From: Thermogutta terrifontis
GTDB lineage: Bacteria > Planctomycetota > Planctomycetia > Pirellulales > Thermoguttaceae
Assembly: GCF_002277955.1 (NCBI RefSeq)
Contig: NZ_CP018477.1
Location: 4,361,206-4,425,205, forward strand
Direction of reading: 5' to 3'
Length of the DNA stretch: 64,000 bases
The first letter of the stretch is position 1, and each line of letters begins with the position of its first letter. Under the pieces are notes generated by a model. It saw only the letters and a program-made list of their open reading frames with translations. It was not told the DNA's origin and ran no database searches. This document shows, one piece after another, positions 25,721 through 35,978 of this stretch. The position numbers and the translations under genes are program-made.

Positions 25721-26794
25721 TTAACGATTTACCCCTGATTGCGTGACACAGGCGGCCTCGATGCTCACCCGCGAACTCTTCAGTATCGCCTGGACACCGC
25801 GAGATTGGAAATACCTCTGCCACTGATGAGTATGGCCAACTTCACCGGTGACGTCGATAATCCGCAACATCGGGGAGGTCTCGGCCGCTACACACGGGAG
25901 GATCCATCCAATGGCGTTGGGGCCACGGCATGTCCACAGGTGTCTGTACCATTTGAGTGCCGGATCCAGTCTGTTGACGGTCATCGCAATTCTGAACGGC
26001 ACTTGGACCTGCTTTCCCGCCTGGAGAGCCTCGTTCAATTCGGAAGCGTCAGCGGCCGGCGCGATCAACAGGAGTTCGACCCGTTGGGCGGTGTGCACCC
26101 ACGGTTCACCGTCGCCGCCTAGGATTTGGACGTTTTCGACACGAGTTGTCCGGACACTTTCGGCGAATGCCCTGAGCAGGGTTTTGGCGCCAAAGCTATA
26201 CCCGACAAGGATGACACGCCCTTTTGGTTGAAGCCGGTCGAGCCATGCTGTCAGCAAAGCTGCTTCCTGCACACTCCGCATGGCCTTGAGTCGGCTGTCT
26301 CGGGCAAGACCCCTCACCGTGGGTTGTGAGGGCCACGACCATAGGATTTTAGGACCATCCATGTCTTTCACAATTTCGTGGAATCCCCACATGAACCGTA
26401 TGGCGTCGCTCGACGACATCCGATTCCCGTGAACCACGATCCATAGGGTCTCGGCGTTGCCAACTGCCTCTTGTAGTTCAGGCTCTTCCGCGGACGCCGT
26501 GTGGCCCTGTCTGTCCACCTGGAAGTACCGAAGCTGAGACACCGCATCCGCTGGATTCTTGAGCTGGGTCCAGGAAATCGATCGCGAGCTGATCACCCAG
26601 AATGCCGGAGCCTTACCGGCCAGTGTTGGCTCAGGCGGGTTGGCGTTCAAATCGGACGGGGCGGCGGCCTTTTCGCCGGCGGTACCGGCAGCGACGATTT
26701 TCTGGTTGGGGGCCACCGAGACGACAACCGTCAGAACCGCTGCTGCCAGCACGCGTGTCCACCGAATCGTCCACCCTGAACAAACCGTCTTCAT
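25721..26794 (-). CDS. Exported alpha/beta-hydrolase-like protein
   Basis: About 357 residues with a signal peptide (RVLAAAVLTVVVSVAPNQKIVAAG). TLWIVVHGNRMSS and RVILVGYSFGAKTLLRAFAE match the oxyanion strand and nucleophile elbow (GYSFG) of alpha/beta hydrolases. A later Asp and His (for example VGHTHQWQRYF) could complete the triad. Substrate unknown. The ATG at 26794 gives the best signal peptide. It precedes the class IV aminotransferase on the same strand. Confidence 0.65.
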   Translation of the reverse strand: MKTVCSGWTIRWTRVLAAAVLTVVVSVAPNQKIVAAGTAGEKAAAPSDLNANPPEPTLAGKAPAFWVISSRSISWTQLKNPADAVSQLRYFQVDRQGHTASAEEPELQEAVGNAETLWIVVHGNRMSSSDAIRFMWGFHEIVKDMDGPKILWSWPSQPTVRGLARDSRLKAMRSVQEAALLTAWLDRLQPKGRVILVGYSFGAKTLLRAFAESVRTTRVENVQILGGDGEPWVHTAQRVELLLIAPAADASELNEALQAGKQVQVPFRIAMTVNRLDPALKWYRHLWTCRGPNAIGWILPCVAAETSPMLRIIDVTGEVGHTHQWQRYFQSRGVQAILKSSRVSIEAACVTQSGVNR

Positions 26795-27194
26795 TGGCGA
26801 AAGCCCTCCCAACTGTTTGGAGCCGTTCAAGTTGCACAATCACTCCAGCCGAAGGCTTCCTGCCTGATGATACCTGCCGGATAACTCGACCCTCCTGTTC
26901 CAAGGACACTCCTGTCTTTGTGGGAAACCTGTGAAATGCTTTGCTCAGCACCAACCTACGACGTTGCGTGGCCCGTTGGTCGGCGTCCTCCTACGGAAAC
27001 TTAGCGAGCCTGGCCGTTGCAGTTTTACTCTAACATACAACCGATTTTCCCGTCACGCAAAACGGCCGGTTTTGTGCCCAAAAATCAACTGCGGCATTTG
27101 CACAACGTGAATTGTGGGCTATGGTTTTCAAGGCATGATTCCGAAGCTCACCCAGTTCGCAGGATGCAACGGAATTTCAATAAGGAGACATGCA

Positions 27195-27446
27195 ATGCGG
27201 AAGGTGATGATCTGGACCGTTGGCCTCACTCTGCTGGCCATGGCTGTGGGATGTCAGCGCTGCAATCTGTTCCGGCGCGGGGCCCTATTCGCGCCGACGG
27301 CCGCCGTGCCGGCCGCAGTGATTGAATGCCCACCTGTTGACCCCTGTGCCGACACCGTTATCGGCGGAGCCTGCGACCCGTGCACACCACCCATGACGAC
27401 CGTAACCCCGCCGCCGGCTACGTTTGTTCCCGGACCGGCTGGGTGA
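27195..27446 (+). CDS. Small Cys/Pro-rich lipoprotein
   Basis: An 83-residue protein with a clear lipoprotein signal: MRKVMIWTVGLTLLAMAVGC, with Cys at the lipobox. The mature part is short, rich in Cys, Pro, Ala and Thr, and probably unstructured. A good ribosome-binding site (TAAGGAG, 27181-27187) precedes the ATG. No family is recognised. It converges with the beta-helix gene. Confidence 0.7.
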   Translation: MRKVMIWTVGLTLLAMAVGCQRCNLFRRGALFAPTAAVPAAVIECPPVDPCADTVIGGACDPCTPPMTTVTPPPATFVPGPAG

Positions 27447-27693
27447 ATCACCCCCTGAACACAGGCCCCTCCATCTGACCGCTCAAATCAATCGCCGGTT
27501 AATCACCGGTCACGTACAGACTCCATTCCGGTAGGCCCCATCGCACGGGAAAGTTTGCCGCCTCCTCCTGGCAGGAATCCGCCCGCGGTCACGCTGTCCT
27601 GACGTGGCCGCGGGCCCCTATTTGCGCGATCGGCCGGTACGATCACGAAGATTCAACGCAGGGCGGGGAAACCATCCCTGCGCTCCGCCAGGT

Positions 27694-29328
27694 TCATTGC
27701 TTCGGGGAAGCATCGCTGGAGAGAATAACGTTTCCATCGAGCAGGACTCCATCGGCGGGGCAGTCAACGCTCCCTTGGAGGAGGTTGTTGGTGACGACCA
27801 CGTTCCGACAATTCACGGCCCGCACGGCCACAAACGCCCCATCCCCAGGTTGACTTTCTTCACTGGACGGACTCCGCAAGAGATTGTCGCTGAGTCGGCT
27901 CAGGCTGACACAGTCAAGCAAAATCCCCACCGGGCCGCATCCAGTCATCTGGCAGTTCGTCACATTCAGGCCGGAACAGTTTCTTAGCACGATGGCGGCC
28001 TCTTTGCCGCTGATGTCTGCCAGTTGTAGCGCGTTGATAACGCAATCCTGGCACTCTTCCAGCCGAATACCCCCGCGGTAGGGCCCCTGATGGGCATAGT
28101 TCGGATTCTGGTCCAGGGAGTTTGGGCCGACCACGATATTCCGGCAATTCCGGAGCACAAGGTCTTCCTCGCCTGCGCCCCAGAAAGTGTTTCCCACGAT
28201 GGATACACCGCGGGCGTTGACGATTTCCACATTCGTGACCACATCGCTGAGCACGTTTTCCGCAATTGTAAGCGCCCCCCACCAACGTCCTTTGGCGTCC
28301 GACCCAATGAAGCGGATGTTGGCGCTGCCGGGAGCCTTGAGAGTGTGTTGAATCGTGCAACCCGTGATGGCAATCTCCGCATGACCGTAGAGGCTCTCCG
28401 TGCTGTCGATGAGAATATTTGCCGTGGGTTCGCCCTCGGGACCCATGTTCACTTCAATGTCGCACCCCGCAACCTGAAGGTTGCGCAGATATCCTTTACG
28501 CACCACGATACCGCCACCCTGGTTGTAACTGATGTGGCTGCCAACAATGTTGATCTGATGGAGATCCACATCGTCAAGATAAACCCCAATGCCCCGATTA
28601 TGGTAAATGTGACAGTCGCTGACGATCACATTCCGGTTGCGTCGGTGTAGGCGAATTGCATGTAGCGTTTCACGGATGAGTGTCCGTGTGATGGTCAGTT
28701 GCATCGTTTGAATGGCCTCGATTCCGCAGGCCTCTTCGTGATCCCCGACAATTTCCAAACCGTCCACCAGAGGCATACGTTCACGCTGCCACACCTGTGG
28801 TTGCACGGTTTTCGGGTCGGCCGTGCCCTGGTGCTGGCCCACAAAGCGGAGAGCGGGGCCGGGGCCATTCATAACGAGCCGGGCGGTACCGTTTCCAACA
28901 AAGGCAATCCATCCTGTTTCAGCAAGGCGGACCTCGATCGGGGCTGTGATGCGATAAGTGCCTGGAGGGAAGAGAATAACGCCACCCCTGGCCACGCATC
29001 TTTGGATGGCTGCCGTGTCGTCCTGGATCCCGTCACCCACGGCACCGAAAGATTTCACGCTGTTAGCTTCGGGCGGAGTGCCTGCGCCGGTAGCGGCTGG
29101 TTCCAGGACAGCGCTCAGCAAGGCCGCTGAAAGGCTCACCTTGGGCCGTAGAGTGAAGTCCGTCGCCAATCGCTGGACTGCAACCCTCGTATCCGCTGAA
29201 GCGCTGGGCGGTGTGCGCCGCGTCTCCCCGGCACGGCACAGTCCAAAATGGAGTACTCCAACAAGAACAATGACCGACCAAATGACGCTCTCGCGAAAAG
29301 TCTTCCGGATCGGAGGCACCTCGCGCAT
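27694..29328 (-). CDS. Exported right-handed beta-helix (pectate-lyase-3-like) protein
   Basis: About 544 residues with an N-terminal hydrophobic signal (VIWSVIVLVGVLHFGLCRAG). It opens with the hallmark VKSFGAVGDGIQDDTAAIQRCV and ILFPPGTYRI of the pectate lyase 3 superfamily and continues with many beta-helix coils (for example NRNVIVSDCHIYHNRGIGVYL, NIVVGPNSL, NVVVTNNLLQG). Such proteins bind or cleave polysaccharides, but catalytic residues cannot be assigned. The ATG at 29328 follows GGAGAAAGG and is preferred to the one at 29385. Confidence 0.75.
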   Translation of the reverse strand: MREVPPIRKTFRESVIWSVIVLVGVLHFGLCRAGETRRTPPSASADTRVAVQRLATDFTLRPKVSLSAALLSAVLEPAATGAGTPPEANSVKSFGAVGDGIQDDTAAIQRCVARGGVILFPPGTYRITAPIEVRLAETGWIAFVGNGTARLVMNGPGPALRFVGQHQGTADPKTVQPQVWQRERMPLVDGLEIVGDHEEACGIEAIQTMQLTITRTLIRETLHAIRLHRRNRNVIVSDCHIYHNRGIGVYLDDVDLHQINIVGSHISYNQGGGIVVRKGYLRNLQVAGCDIEVNMGPEGEPTANILIDSTESLYGHAEIAITGCTIQHTLKAPGSANIRFIGSDAKGRWWGALTIAENVLSDVVTNVEIVNARGVSIVGNTFWGAGEEDLVLRNCRNIVVGPNSLDQNPNYAHQGPYRGGIRLEECQDCVINALQLADISGKEAAIVLRNCSGLNVTNCQMTGCGPVGILLDCVSLSRLSDNLLRSPSSEESQPGDGAFVAVRAVNCRNVVVTNNLLQGSVDCPADGVLLDGNVILSSDASPKQ

Positions 29329-29518
29329 AACCTTTCTCCACTTAAACGAGCCAACCCGATCGAACGAAGTAACCCGACCGCTCATGGTTCGTCATCCGGC
29401 ATGAGAATGCCGAATTTCACTGTATCCGTTAGCAGTTCACTTGCCAAACGCCCAACGGTGGATTAAGTGGGACCACAGGATAACGAAATTCCCGGTACCG
29501 CATCCGCATTTGCTGTGA

Positions 29519-31342
29519 TCATCCGTTTTTGTGTGCTGCCTCATTGGGCGGGTTGTCAGGCGTTTCGACATCGGCCGGAGTGCGTCGCTTGATCTGCCAT
29601 CGCTGCCGCAGCCGGACCGAATCCACACCCAATTTGGTGCCGCGAGATGCCGGTGACTGGCCTACACATTCAAACCGCAGCACATGGGTTCCTTTTGAAA
29701 GCGTACGCTGTCCCAAGTTGATCTCCCGGACGCGAATCTCCGGGGAATAGAAGTCTTCCCAATCTCGCACCACCTCGTGGTCGAGGAGAATCCGATAAAT
29801 CCCGAAATCGTAGGAATCGGTGACACGTAAGGTCAACTGGCGCAGTTCTTCCGTCTTAACCTCAAACTCGCACTCGAACCAGGCTCCGAGGCCTTTTGTG
29901 TTGTTGAAAAAGAGTTGACCGTGGCCCGTCCAAAAGTGCCCCGACTGAAGGTGAAGTGTACCGCCTTCGGACCTGCCTTTGGCAAGCAGTTCTTGTCCCT
30001 CGATGATAATGTCGAGCTCAGGGAGCCGCCGTTGAGAAGCAGGCGGAAGCTCGGTGAATCGCTTTGGCTGTCCCTGCTGGTACCAGAAGGCCACGGTCGC
30101 AAAGTCGTCGTTGCGTTCCACAAATCCCCGATGGGTGTTGGGAGCCAATTCATCCTCACTGATCCAGCCGGCATCTTCGATCACAACGCGGAGAGATTTT
30201 TCAAAGCGGATGGGATCCAGAATGTGCCACCGATACACCGTGGTTTTGTAGCCCACCATGCCCCACTCACCTTCGAGCATCGTGACCCCAAAGTAGGGAT
30301 ATGTACCGGTACCCATTCCCCAAGCGTTCAGGACGTAGTCCTCCGTTCCCGTGCCCCAGATACTTGGGGTTGATTCGCCGTCGATGTAGAGCTTTTCGTC
30401 TCCTTCGCCGAACCATTCGGGGCTCCTTGAGCGGACGCTAAGGACAGTGCCCACATATTGTCCACGCCCCACGGCGTCCAGAATGAGATAGTCCCGGCCC
30501 GATTGCACCGGGAATTCCTGCCGATACTGGGCACAAAAGTAGAGAATGTCGTCCGGTAACGATTCCAGCCGACAGTAATCAACATGATAGTAAAAGGCAT
30601 TGAGGGGTTTCGTGCTCTCGTTGGTGATTTCGATCCGGGCTGACTTTTTAAATGGCATTGGCCACCAGGAGTTGTAGGCATCTCCCCCTTCCACCGTGAT
30701 CGCAGCGGAGTTGACCGGCGCTCGCTGCCCAAACCCGGCCGCGAAGAAGTCTCCCACGGGCGATTCCACGGCCGGCTCGGTGGCACCATCCCAGTACATG
30801 CGGAGAACGAGCTCACTATGGTTGGCATTGCCCTCCTTTCCCAGCCAGCTCGGTTCGGGACTGGGAAAGGTCATCCAGATGTGCTGAATGATTCCGGGGC
30901 CTTCGATGTCGGCGAGAACAAGCTTACCACCGGGCGGGATGAAGCGGTTGTCGGCGTTGCTGGATCGTTTCGGGGCAGCAGAGGACGCTCGGGCTGATCG
31001 GCCCGGCAGTGGGCGCAGGAGATGTCCCAGGGGATGCGGCGGAAGATTGAAGTCCCTTCCCACCTGCATTTCCATAAACGGCGCGAGCCCCCCAAGCGAT
31101 TCGGGCAACTGCAAGTTCGGAAATTTTTCGTTAAATTCGTCGATCTGCTTCCCCAGCTCCCGAAGCTGTTGTACCACGCGCTGACGGCGAAGGTACTTCT
31201 GGATTTCTGACGCCAAATCCTGGGCCTGGAGGGAAGGCGAAACGGCAAAATAGGCCAGACAGCCAACGCCCAGGAACAGAGCATAGCGTGAGGCATCTAA
31301 CAGCAAGTGAAATGGCTTCACGCCCTGGCACTGGGTTCTCAT
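29519..31342 (-). CDS. DUF2961 exported protein (putative glycoside hydrolase family)
   Basis: A 607-residue protein with a signal peptide ending near SLQAQ. DUF2961 features include the opening GGKLVLADIEGPGIIQHIWMT, VESPVGDFFAAGFGQ, PFKKSARIEITNES, YYHVDYC, GEGDEKLYIDGES and the TGTEDYVLNAWGMG segment. The last 170 residues form a second beta-rich module (WFECEFEV, GTHVLRFECVG). DUF2961 proteins include fructan- and arabinan-degrading hydrolases; the substrate here is unknown. A GAGGGAGAAA site precedes the ATG. It is divergent from the oxidoreductase gene at 31886. Confidence 0.85.
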   Translation of the reverse strand: MRTQCQGVKPFHLLLDASRYALFLGVGCLAYFAVSPSLQAQDLASEIQKYLRRQRVVQQLRELGKQIDEFNEKFPNLQLPESLGGLAPFMEMQVGRDFNLPPHPLGHLLRPLPGRSARASSAAPKRSSNADNRFIPPGGKLVLADIEGPGIIQHIWMTFPSPEPSWLGKEGNANHSELVLRMYWDGATEPAVESPVGDFFAAGFGQRAPVNSAAITVEGGDAYNSWWPMPFKKSARIEITNESTKPLNAFYYHVDYCRLESLPDDILYFCAQYRQEFPVQSGRDYLILDAVGRGQYVGTVLSVRSRSPEWFGEGDEKLYIDGESTPSIWGTGTEDYVLNAWGMGTGTYPYFGVTMLEGEWGMVGYKTTVYRWHILDPIRFEKSLRVVIEDAGWISEDELAPNTHRGFVERNDDFATVAFWYQQGQPKRFTELPPASQRRLPELDIIIEGQELLAKGRSEGGTLHLQSGHFWTGHGQLFFNNTKGLGAWFECEFEVKTEELRQLTLRVTDSYDFGIYRILLDHEVVRDWEDFYSPEIRVREINLGQRTLSKGTHVLRFECVGQSPASRGTKLGVDSVRLRQRWQIKRRTPADVETPDNPPNEAAHKNG

Positions 31343-31885
31343 GCGAGTTTCTCCCTCGTGATAGCTTGGTGAGACTCAGCAGTGGGCGACTTCTTTCTAC
31401 TTCTGGTGAAGGATAAAGTCAACAAACTGGGGGGCTTTCGCCGGCGATTCGTCCATACTTCCTCTCAACGGCAGGAAAAGAGCGCGGACCGCGACCAGGC
31501 GTTGCGCAGGGATCAGATTCAGTTTGGGAAACCTGTTTGGCAGGTTCGCATTCCAGCGTTTGATGGTCCACTTCACCGCTTGTGCTCCGTCTGCTCATCC
31601 GGTTAAGGTAGGGGCAATTCATGAATTGCCTGTACCACGCATTCAGGCGATGGCCCGTTCAACAGATTCAGCCGGTAGCCTCCCAAACTATTAAAGAGGG
31701 TAGGAATGGGGCAGCTTTCGCCAGCGCTTGACAAGCCATTCCCAACAAACGATTATCAATGGCAGTCACAGTTTTCCGCTTGCCGAGTGCCCCCGCGGTG
31801 CGGGGCGATACGCTGTCTTGCCTGCCGTAATTTGCCAGTTGCAGCGTCCGCGTCGGAATTCTTGAGAACGCACGAGGAGGAAATC
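31343..31885. other. Divergent intergenic region, mostly without recognisable features
   Basis: This 543-base region separates the divergent DUF2961 and oxidoreductase genes and should carry both promoters. The only feature I recognise is the CAATTCATGAATTG palindrome at 31609-31641. Confidence 0.4.
31609..31641. repeat. Dispersed palindromic repeat (CAATTCATGAATTG type)
   Basis: GGTAGGGGCAATTCATGAAT followed by TGCCTGTACC. The same palindrome with its GGTAGGGG/CCTACC arms occurs at about 3341-3372 and 3881-3913, so this is a dispersed intergenic repeat and not unique to the tRNA-Ala region. Confidence 0.7.
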
Positions 31886-33172
31886 ATGAACGATCGTAGA
31901 ATTCACATTTCACGGCGGGGATTTCTCCGCACAGCACTGGGGGCCAGTGCGGCCCTGGCGGTCCCCACGTTTGTGTCCCCAAGAGCCCTGGGAATGGAAG
32001 GGCTCGCTGCGGCCAGCGAGCGGATTCGTTTGGGCGGCATCGGCATTGGAAATCGCGGCACCTACGACCTGGGGTGTTTTCTCCAGGAACCCGACGTCGA
32101 ATGTGTCGCCATCGCGGATGTGAAGTTGTTCCGTCGGGAACAAGCCAAGCGCATGGTGGACCAGCGCTACGGGAACAATAATTGTGTGACGTATCGGGAC
32201 TTCCGCGAGCTTCTGGACCGGCCGGATATCGACGCCGTGCTGATTGCCACCGGGCCAAACTGGCACTTTCTTGCGTCGGTTCTGTCAGCCAAGGCGGGCA
32301 AGGATGTGTACTGCGAAAAGCCGGTGACCAAGAACATCACACAGAGTCTGATTTTGGCTGAAACGTTTCGGCGAACAGGGCGAGTGTTCCAGGCGGGGAC
32401 GCAACGGCGGAATCTCCCCCATTTTGCCTTCGCTGTGGAGCTGGCGCAAAAGGGACGTCTCGGGAAGTTGCACACAGTCTATGCACACCCGGCTGGCATG
32501 AGCACAAGCATGAGCGGTTGGGCCCCCGCGGAGCCCGAGCCGCCCAAGGAAGAGATCGATTGGGATCTCTACCTCGGCCCTGCCGCGTGGCGACCGTTTA
32601 ACAAACGCTGGCTGGACGGCTTCAACTTCGAAAAAGGCGGCGGGCTCGTTGGCGGGGGTGTACTCGAGTGGGGTTCTCACTGTGTCGATTTGTGTCAGTG
32701 GGCCAACAACGCCGACAACACCGTCCCCGTGGAGTACTATCCCCCGGAGGGAAACCAGGTGAAAGCCAAATATGCGAACGGTGTGACCTTGGTTCTTCGC
32801 GAAGAAGGCTGGTTGCCGCTTGGATCGTGCCCGGTGCGATTTGAGGGTGACCGCGGTTGGGTGGAAACAGGGGACAGCGGGAAATTGGCCCTCAGCTCCC
32901 CGGCTCTGCTAGCTGGACGAAAAGTGGCGGAAATCGGGGGGTATCCGGCGACTTTCCACGTGCGAGATTTCCTGGACTGTGTGAAGACAAGGGGCAAGCC
33001 AAAGGCCAACGCGGACGTGGCTTGCCACTCCCATATTGCGTGCCATGCCGTCAATATCGCGATCTTCCTCGGACGAAAACTGCGCTTCGACCCCGTCAAG
33101 TATGAATTCATCGATGACGAACAGGCGAACCGGTTGCGCGGCGAAGCTCTCCGCGAACCGTGGCGTGTGTAA
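31886..33172 (+). CDS. Gfo/Idh/MocA-family oxidoreductase with Tat signal
   Basis: A 428-residue NAD(P)-dependent sugar oxidoreductase-like protein. The N-terminus has a twin-arginine signal (SRRGFLRTALGASAALAV), so it is exported folded. The Rossmann domain follows (IGNRGTYDL, VAIADVKLFRR, AVLIATGPNWHF), with the family motif CEKPVTKN and the C-terminal substrate domain (VGGGVLEWGSHCVDLCQW). The ATG at 31886 follows GAGGAGG and is preferred to the upstream in-frame ATG at 31706. Tat-exported members are abundant in planctomycetes; the substrate is unknown. A HEAT-repeat gene starts about 70 bases downstream. Confidence 0.9.
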   Translation: MNDRRIHISRRGFLRTALGASAALAVPTFVSPRALGMEGLAAASERIRLGGIGIGNRGTYDLGCFLQEPDVECVAIADVKLFRREQAKRMVDQRYGNNNCVTYRDFRELLDRPDIDAVLIATGPNWHFLASVLSAKAGKDVYCEKPVTKNITQSLILAETFRRTGRVFQAGTQRRNLPHFAFAVELAQKGRLGKLHTVYAHPAGMSTSMSGWAPAEPEPPKEEIDWDLYLGPAAWRPFNKRWLDGFNFEKGGGLVGGGVLEWGSHCVDLCQWANNADNTVPVEYYPPEGNQVKAKYANGVTLVLREEGWLPLGSCPVRFEGDRGWVETGDSGKLALSSPALLAGRKVAEIGGYPATFHVRDFLDCVKTRGKPKANADVACHSHIACHAVNIAIFLGRKLRFDPVKYEFIDDEQANRLRGEALREPWRV

Positions 33173-33244
33173 TCGGAACGCAAGGTCTGCCGAAGTGGCA
33201 CGTGGAACAAAGAATCGCGATATTACTGTTGAGGAGAAATGACC

Positions 33245-35446
33245 ATGCAGATCTGGAAACGCGGAATCTTGATTATCCTGCTTGGGGTAATGACTTTAGG
33301 AGTCAAGCTTGGGGCTTTCGCACAGCAGGCCCCTGTGCCGGAGTCGGAACTGATTGCCATCCTCAAGTCCGACGCCCCCAAAGGTGATAAGGCCTTGGCT
33401 TGCAAAAAACTGGCGGTGTTCGGTACCGGGCAAGCAGTTCCCGTGCTGGCGCCGCTCCTCGCGGATTCTGAACTCGCTTCCTGGGCGCGTATCGCTTTGG
33501 AGGCGATTCCTGATCCAACCTGTGATGCAGCACTGCGGGAAGCGGCGCGAAAGTTGGAGGGGCGGCTGGCCGTTGGCGTGATCAACTCCATCGCTGTGCG
33601 GCGCGATCCACAAGCGATCGAGGTTTTAGCCGGGCGACTCGGCGATAGCGACGCGGAGGTCGCGGCGGCAGCAGCAGTAGCCCTGGGCCGAATTGGCGGA
33701 GAGAAGGTGGTGGAAATCCTTCGGCCGGTGCTCAACCACGCGTCGCCAGTCGTGCGGAACGCCGTGGCCGAAGGACTTCTCTCCTGCGCGGATCGATATC
33801 TTGCTGACGGGAATGCCGCGGCCGCGCAATCGCTTTATGACCTTGTCCGCTCGGCCGACGTGCCCAAACCACGGCGTGTGGAAGCCACACGGGGGGCGAT
33901 TCTGGTTCGGGGGCCGGAAGGCATTCCCCTCTTGGTAGAGCAACTCAGATCCGGTGACAAGGATTTGGTGGCCATTGCCCTGTCCACCGCGCGGGAAATG
34001 AAAGGACCGGCAGTTGCCCAGGCCCTGGTTGCGGAGCTTGGACCGATAACAGCAACTCCCCAGCAGCGTCCACCATTACTCGTGATCAAGTCAGCTCGTT
34101 ACGGAGCCGGCGACCGTTGGGCGGACGTTACGGAGGCCCTGCGGGCGGCCGTGCGAAATAACAGTCTCCAGGTCGAGGCATCCAACTCGTTGGCCGGCGA
34201 CCCGGCCCCGGGCGTCGTGAAAGAGCTCGAACTCGTCTATTCGCTGGGTGGCCAGGAGTTTTCGCTCCGCGTCAGAGAAGGCGAGATGATCAGAATCGGC
34301 GAAGGGGTAAGACCGGCCGATCCCCGGCAGGTGGCGATCCTGGAGGCCCTCGCCGACATCGGTGAGCCAGCAGGCATCGCTGCCATCGTCAAAGCGGCTC
34401 AGGAGGCCGACTGGGCGTTGCGATTGGTGGCTGTCCGCTTGCTCGGTCGAGTGGGCGACGCCTCGGCGGTGCCGGTTCTGGTCTCCGCGGCCACCGAAGG
34501 GGGTGAACTGGCTCAAGCCGCGGCAGAAAGCCTGGTGCAGCTCACCGGACAGGGAGTTGATGACGCAATTCTGAAGGCACTTCAGTCTGCGCAGGGGCCG
34601 CAGCGGGTGGTACTGCTTCAGGCAGTAGGTGAGCGCCTCCTGGAAGCGGCTTTGCCGGTTGCCCTTGCCGACGTGAACAGTGACGACCCGGCGGTGCGTG
34701 GGGCAGCCATTCAGGCCCTGGGTATGATTGTGCCCCTGGAACAGCTCGACGTTCTTATCGCACGGCTTCTCCAGCCGCGTGATGATCAAGAATTCCAGGC
34801 GGTCCGCAACGCGCTGATTGTGGCATGCAGCCGGATGCCTGATCTGGATGCTGCCGCGGCCAAGCTGATGGCAGTCTGGCCGCAAGCGCCCACGCGGGTA
34901 CGGGTGGCCATTGTAGAAATCCTCGGCGCGATGGGGGGACAGGGCGCGCTGCGCGGACTCGCACAGGCTGCCCGGGATTCCGAAGACGAGGTTCAGGATG
35001 CCGCCACACGGGCTCTCGGGGAATGGATGTCGGCAGATGCCGCTCCCGTGCTTCTGGATCTGGCCAGGACCGGGAATCCGCGGTATCGCATTCGCGCCCT
35101 GCGCGGTTATATTCGGATCGCCCGACAGCTTGAAGTGCCCTTGAACGACCGGATCGCAATGTGCAAGGAGGCCCTCGCTGCCGCCCAGCGACCGGAGGAA
35201 AAACGGCTGGTACTGGAGGTGCTCCGGCGATATCCCACAGCGGAAGGCCTTCAACTAGCGGTGACACAGTTGGCTGTGCCGGAACTGAAGGCAGAAGCTG
35301 CTGAGGCGGCCGTGCAAATTGCCGAAAAACTCCCCGCCTCGGATGCCGCAACCGTGGCGAAGGCCATGGATCAGGTCATCCAGGCAGCGCCCGGGGGCGA
35401 GACTGTCCAGCGGGCTCAGGCCCTTCGGCAGCGGGCCCGCCAGTGA
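33245..35446 (+). CDS. Exported HEAT-repeat protein with inserted DUF3395-like domain
   Basis: About 733 residues with a signal peptide (ILIILLGVMTLGVKLGAFAQ). HEAT repeats occur from about 30 to 270 and again from about 355 to the end (for example VAAAAAVALGRIGGEKVVEIL, VQDAATRALGEWM). Between them a beta-rich domain (SARYGAGDRWADVTEALRAAV, APGVVKELELVYSLGG, FSLRVREGEMIRIG) resembles DUF3395-type modules seen in planctomycete proteins. The ATG at 33245 lies 8 bases after GGAG; the one at 33239 is too close. HEAT solenoids bind proteins. It follows the oxidoreductase by 72 bases and is probably co-transcribed. Confidence 0.8.
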   Translation: MQIWKRGILIILLGVMTLGVKLGAFAQQAPVPESELIAILKSDAPKGDKALACKKLAVFGTGQAVPVLAPLLADSELASWARIALEAIPDPTCDAALREAARKLEGRLAVGVINSIAVRRDPQAIEVLAGRLGDSDAEVAAAAAVALGRIGGEKVVEILRPVLNHASPVVRNAVAEGLLSCADRYLADGNAAAAQSLYDLVRSADVPKPRRVEATRGAILVRGPEGIPLLVEQLRSGDKDLVAIALSTAREMKGPAVAQALVAELGPITATPQQRPPLLVIKSARYGAGDRWADVTEALRAAVRNNSLQVEASNSLAGDPAPGVVKELELVYSLGGQEFSLRVREGEMIRIGEGVRPADPRQVAILEALADIGEPAGIAAIVKAAQEADWALRLVAVRLLGRVGDASAVPVLVSAATEGGELAQAAAESLVQLTGQGVDDAILKALQSAQGPQRVVLLQAVGERLLEAALPVALADVNSDDPAVRGAAIQALGMIVPLEQLDVLIARLLQPRDDQEFQAVRNALIVACSRMPDLDAAAAKLMAVWPQAPTRVRVAIVEILGAMGGQGALRGLAQAARDSEDEVQDAATRALGEWMSADAAPVLLDLARTGNPRYRIRALRGYIRIARQLEVPLNDRIAMCKEALAAAQRPEEKRLVLEVLRRYPTAEGLQLAVTQLAVPELKAEAAEAAVQIAEKLPASDAATVAKAMDQVIQAAPGGETVQRAQALRQRARQ

Positions 35447-35978
35447 CCCAGATTGTCGCCTGGCCAGTCCCGGTGAGACGAGCATCTCCCCGTCATGGGG
35501 TGAGCTGTGGATGAATCACCAGGGTGGGCAGGGGGCCGACCAACGATCGACCGGCACGCCGCCCGCCCTGGGCTGGTCAGATGCCCTAGATTTTGCTATG
35601 CTGGGCAATCGATATTGCACGATAGGGGAAGATTAACGGCATCCACAAAATGACACTAGGGAGAGCCCCGCACGCGAGGAGATAATCGTGCCCTGTTTGG
35701 GTGGTAAAATATTGGATGTGGGAGCTTTGCCCGTTCGCTGTACTTCCGCCAGCTGGGGTGAAACGATTCCCCGTGCGGGCGTTAGGCGGCACAGTTCAAT
35801 GCGAACACGTTTTTTCTCCTTCGGCTTTTGGAGGCCAGTCGGTCAGGAAGCCGAGGAGATGTGCTACGCGGTTGTCAGCGCTCTGTGAAAAGAGGTGACA
35901 CGCATCGGATCACAATCGGATCAAACGAATTCAGGGGTTTCTAAAAACCGAGGTCCCATCGCCAGCGGCAACGATGGG
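35447..35978. other. 530-base stretch without a recognised gene
   Basis: Several short GC-rich hairpins are visible, for example GGGGTGAAACGATTCCCC around 35756-35773. A structured RNA upstream of the DUF2344/ribonuclease genes is conceivable, but it does not match tmRNA, RNase P or SRP RNA as I know them. An in-frame start for the DUF2344 gene at 35895 is possible but gives a non-conserved extension. Confidence 0.35.

Noticed and set aside
35447-35894. Possible tmRNA, RNase P or SRP RNA upstream of the DUF2344 gene
   Set aside because: Hairpins are present but no signature sequence of these RNAs could be found.
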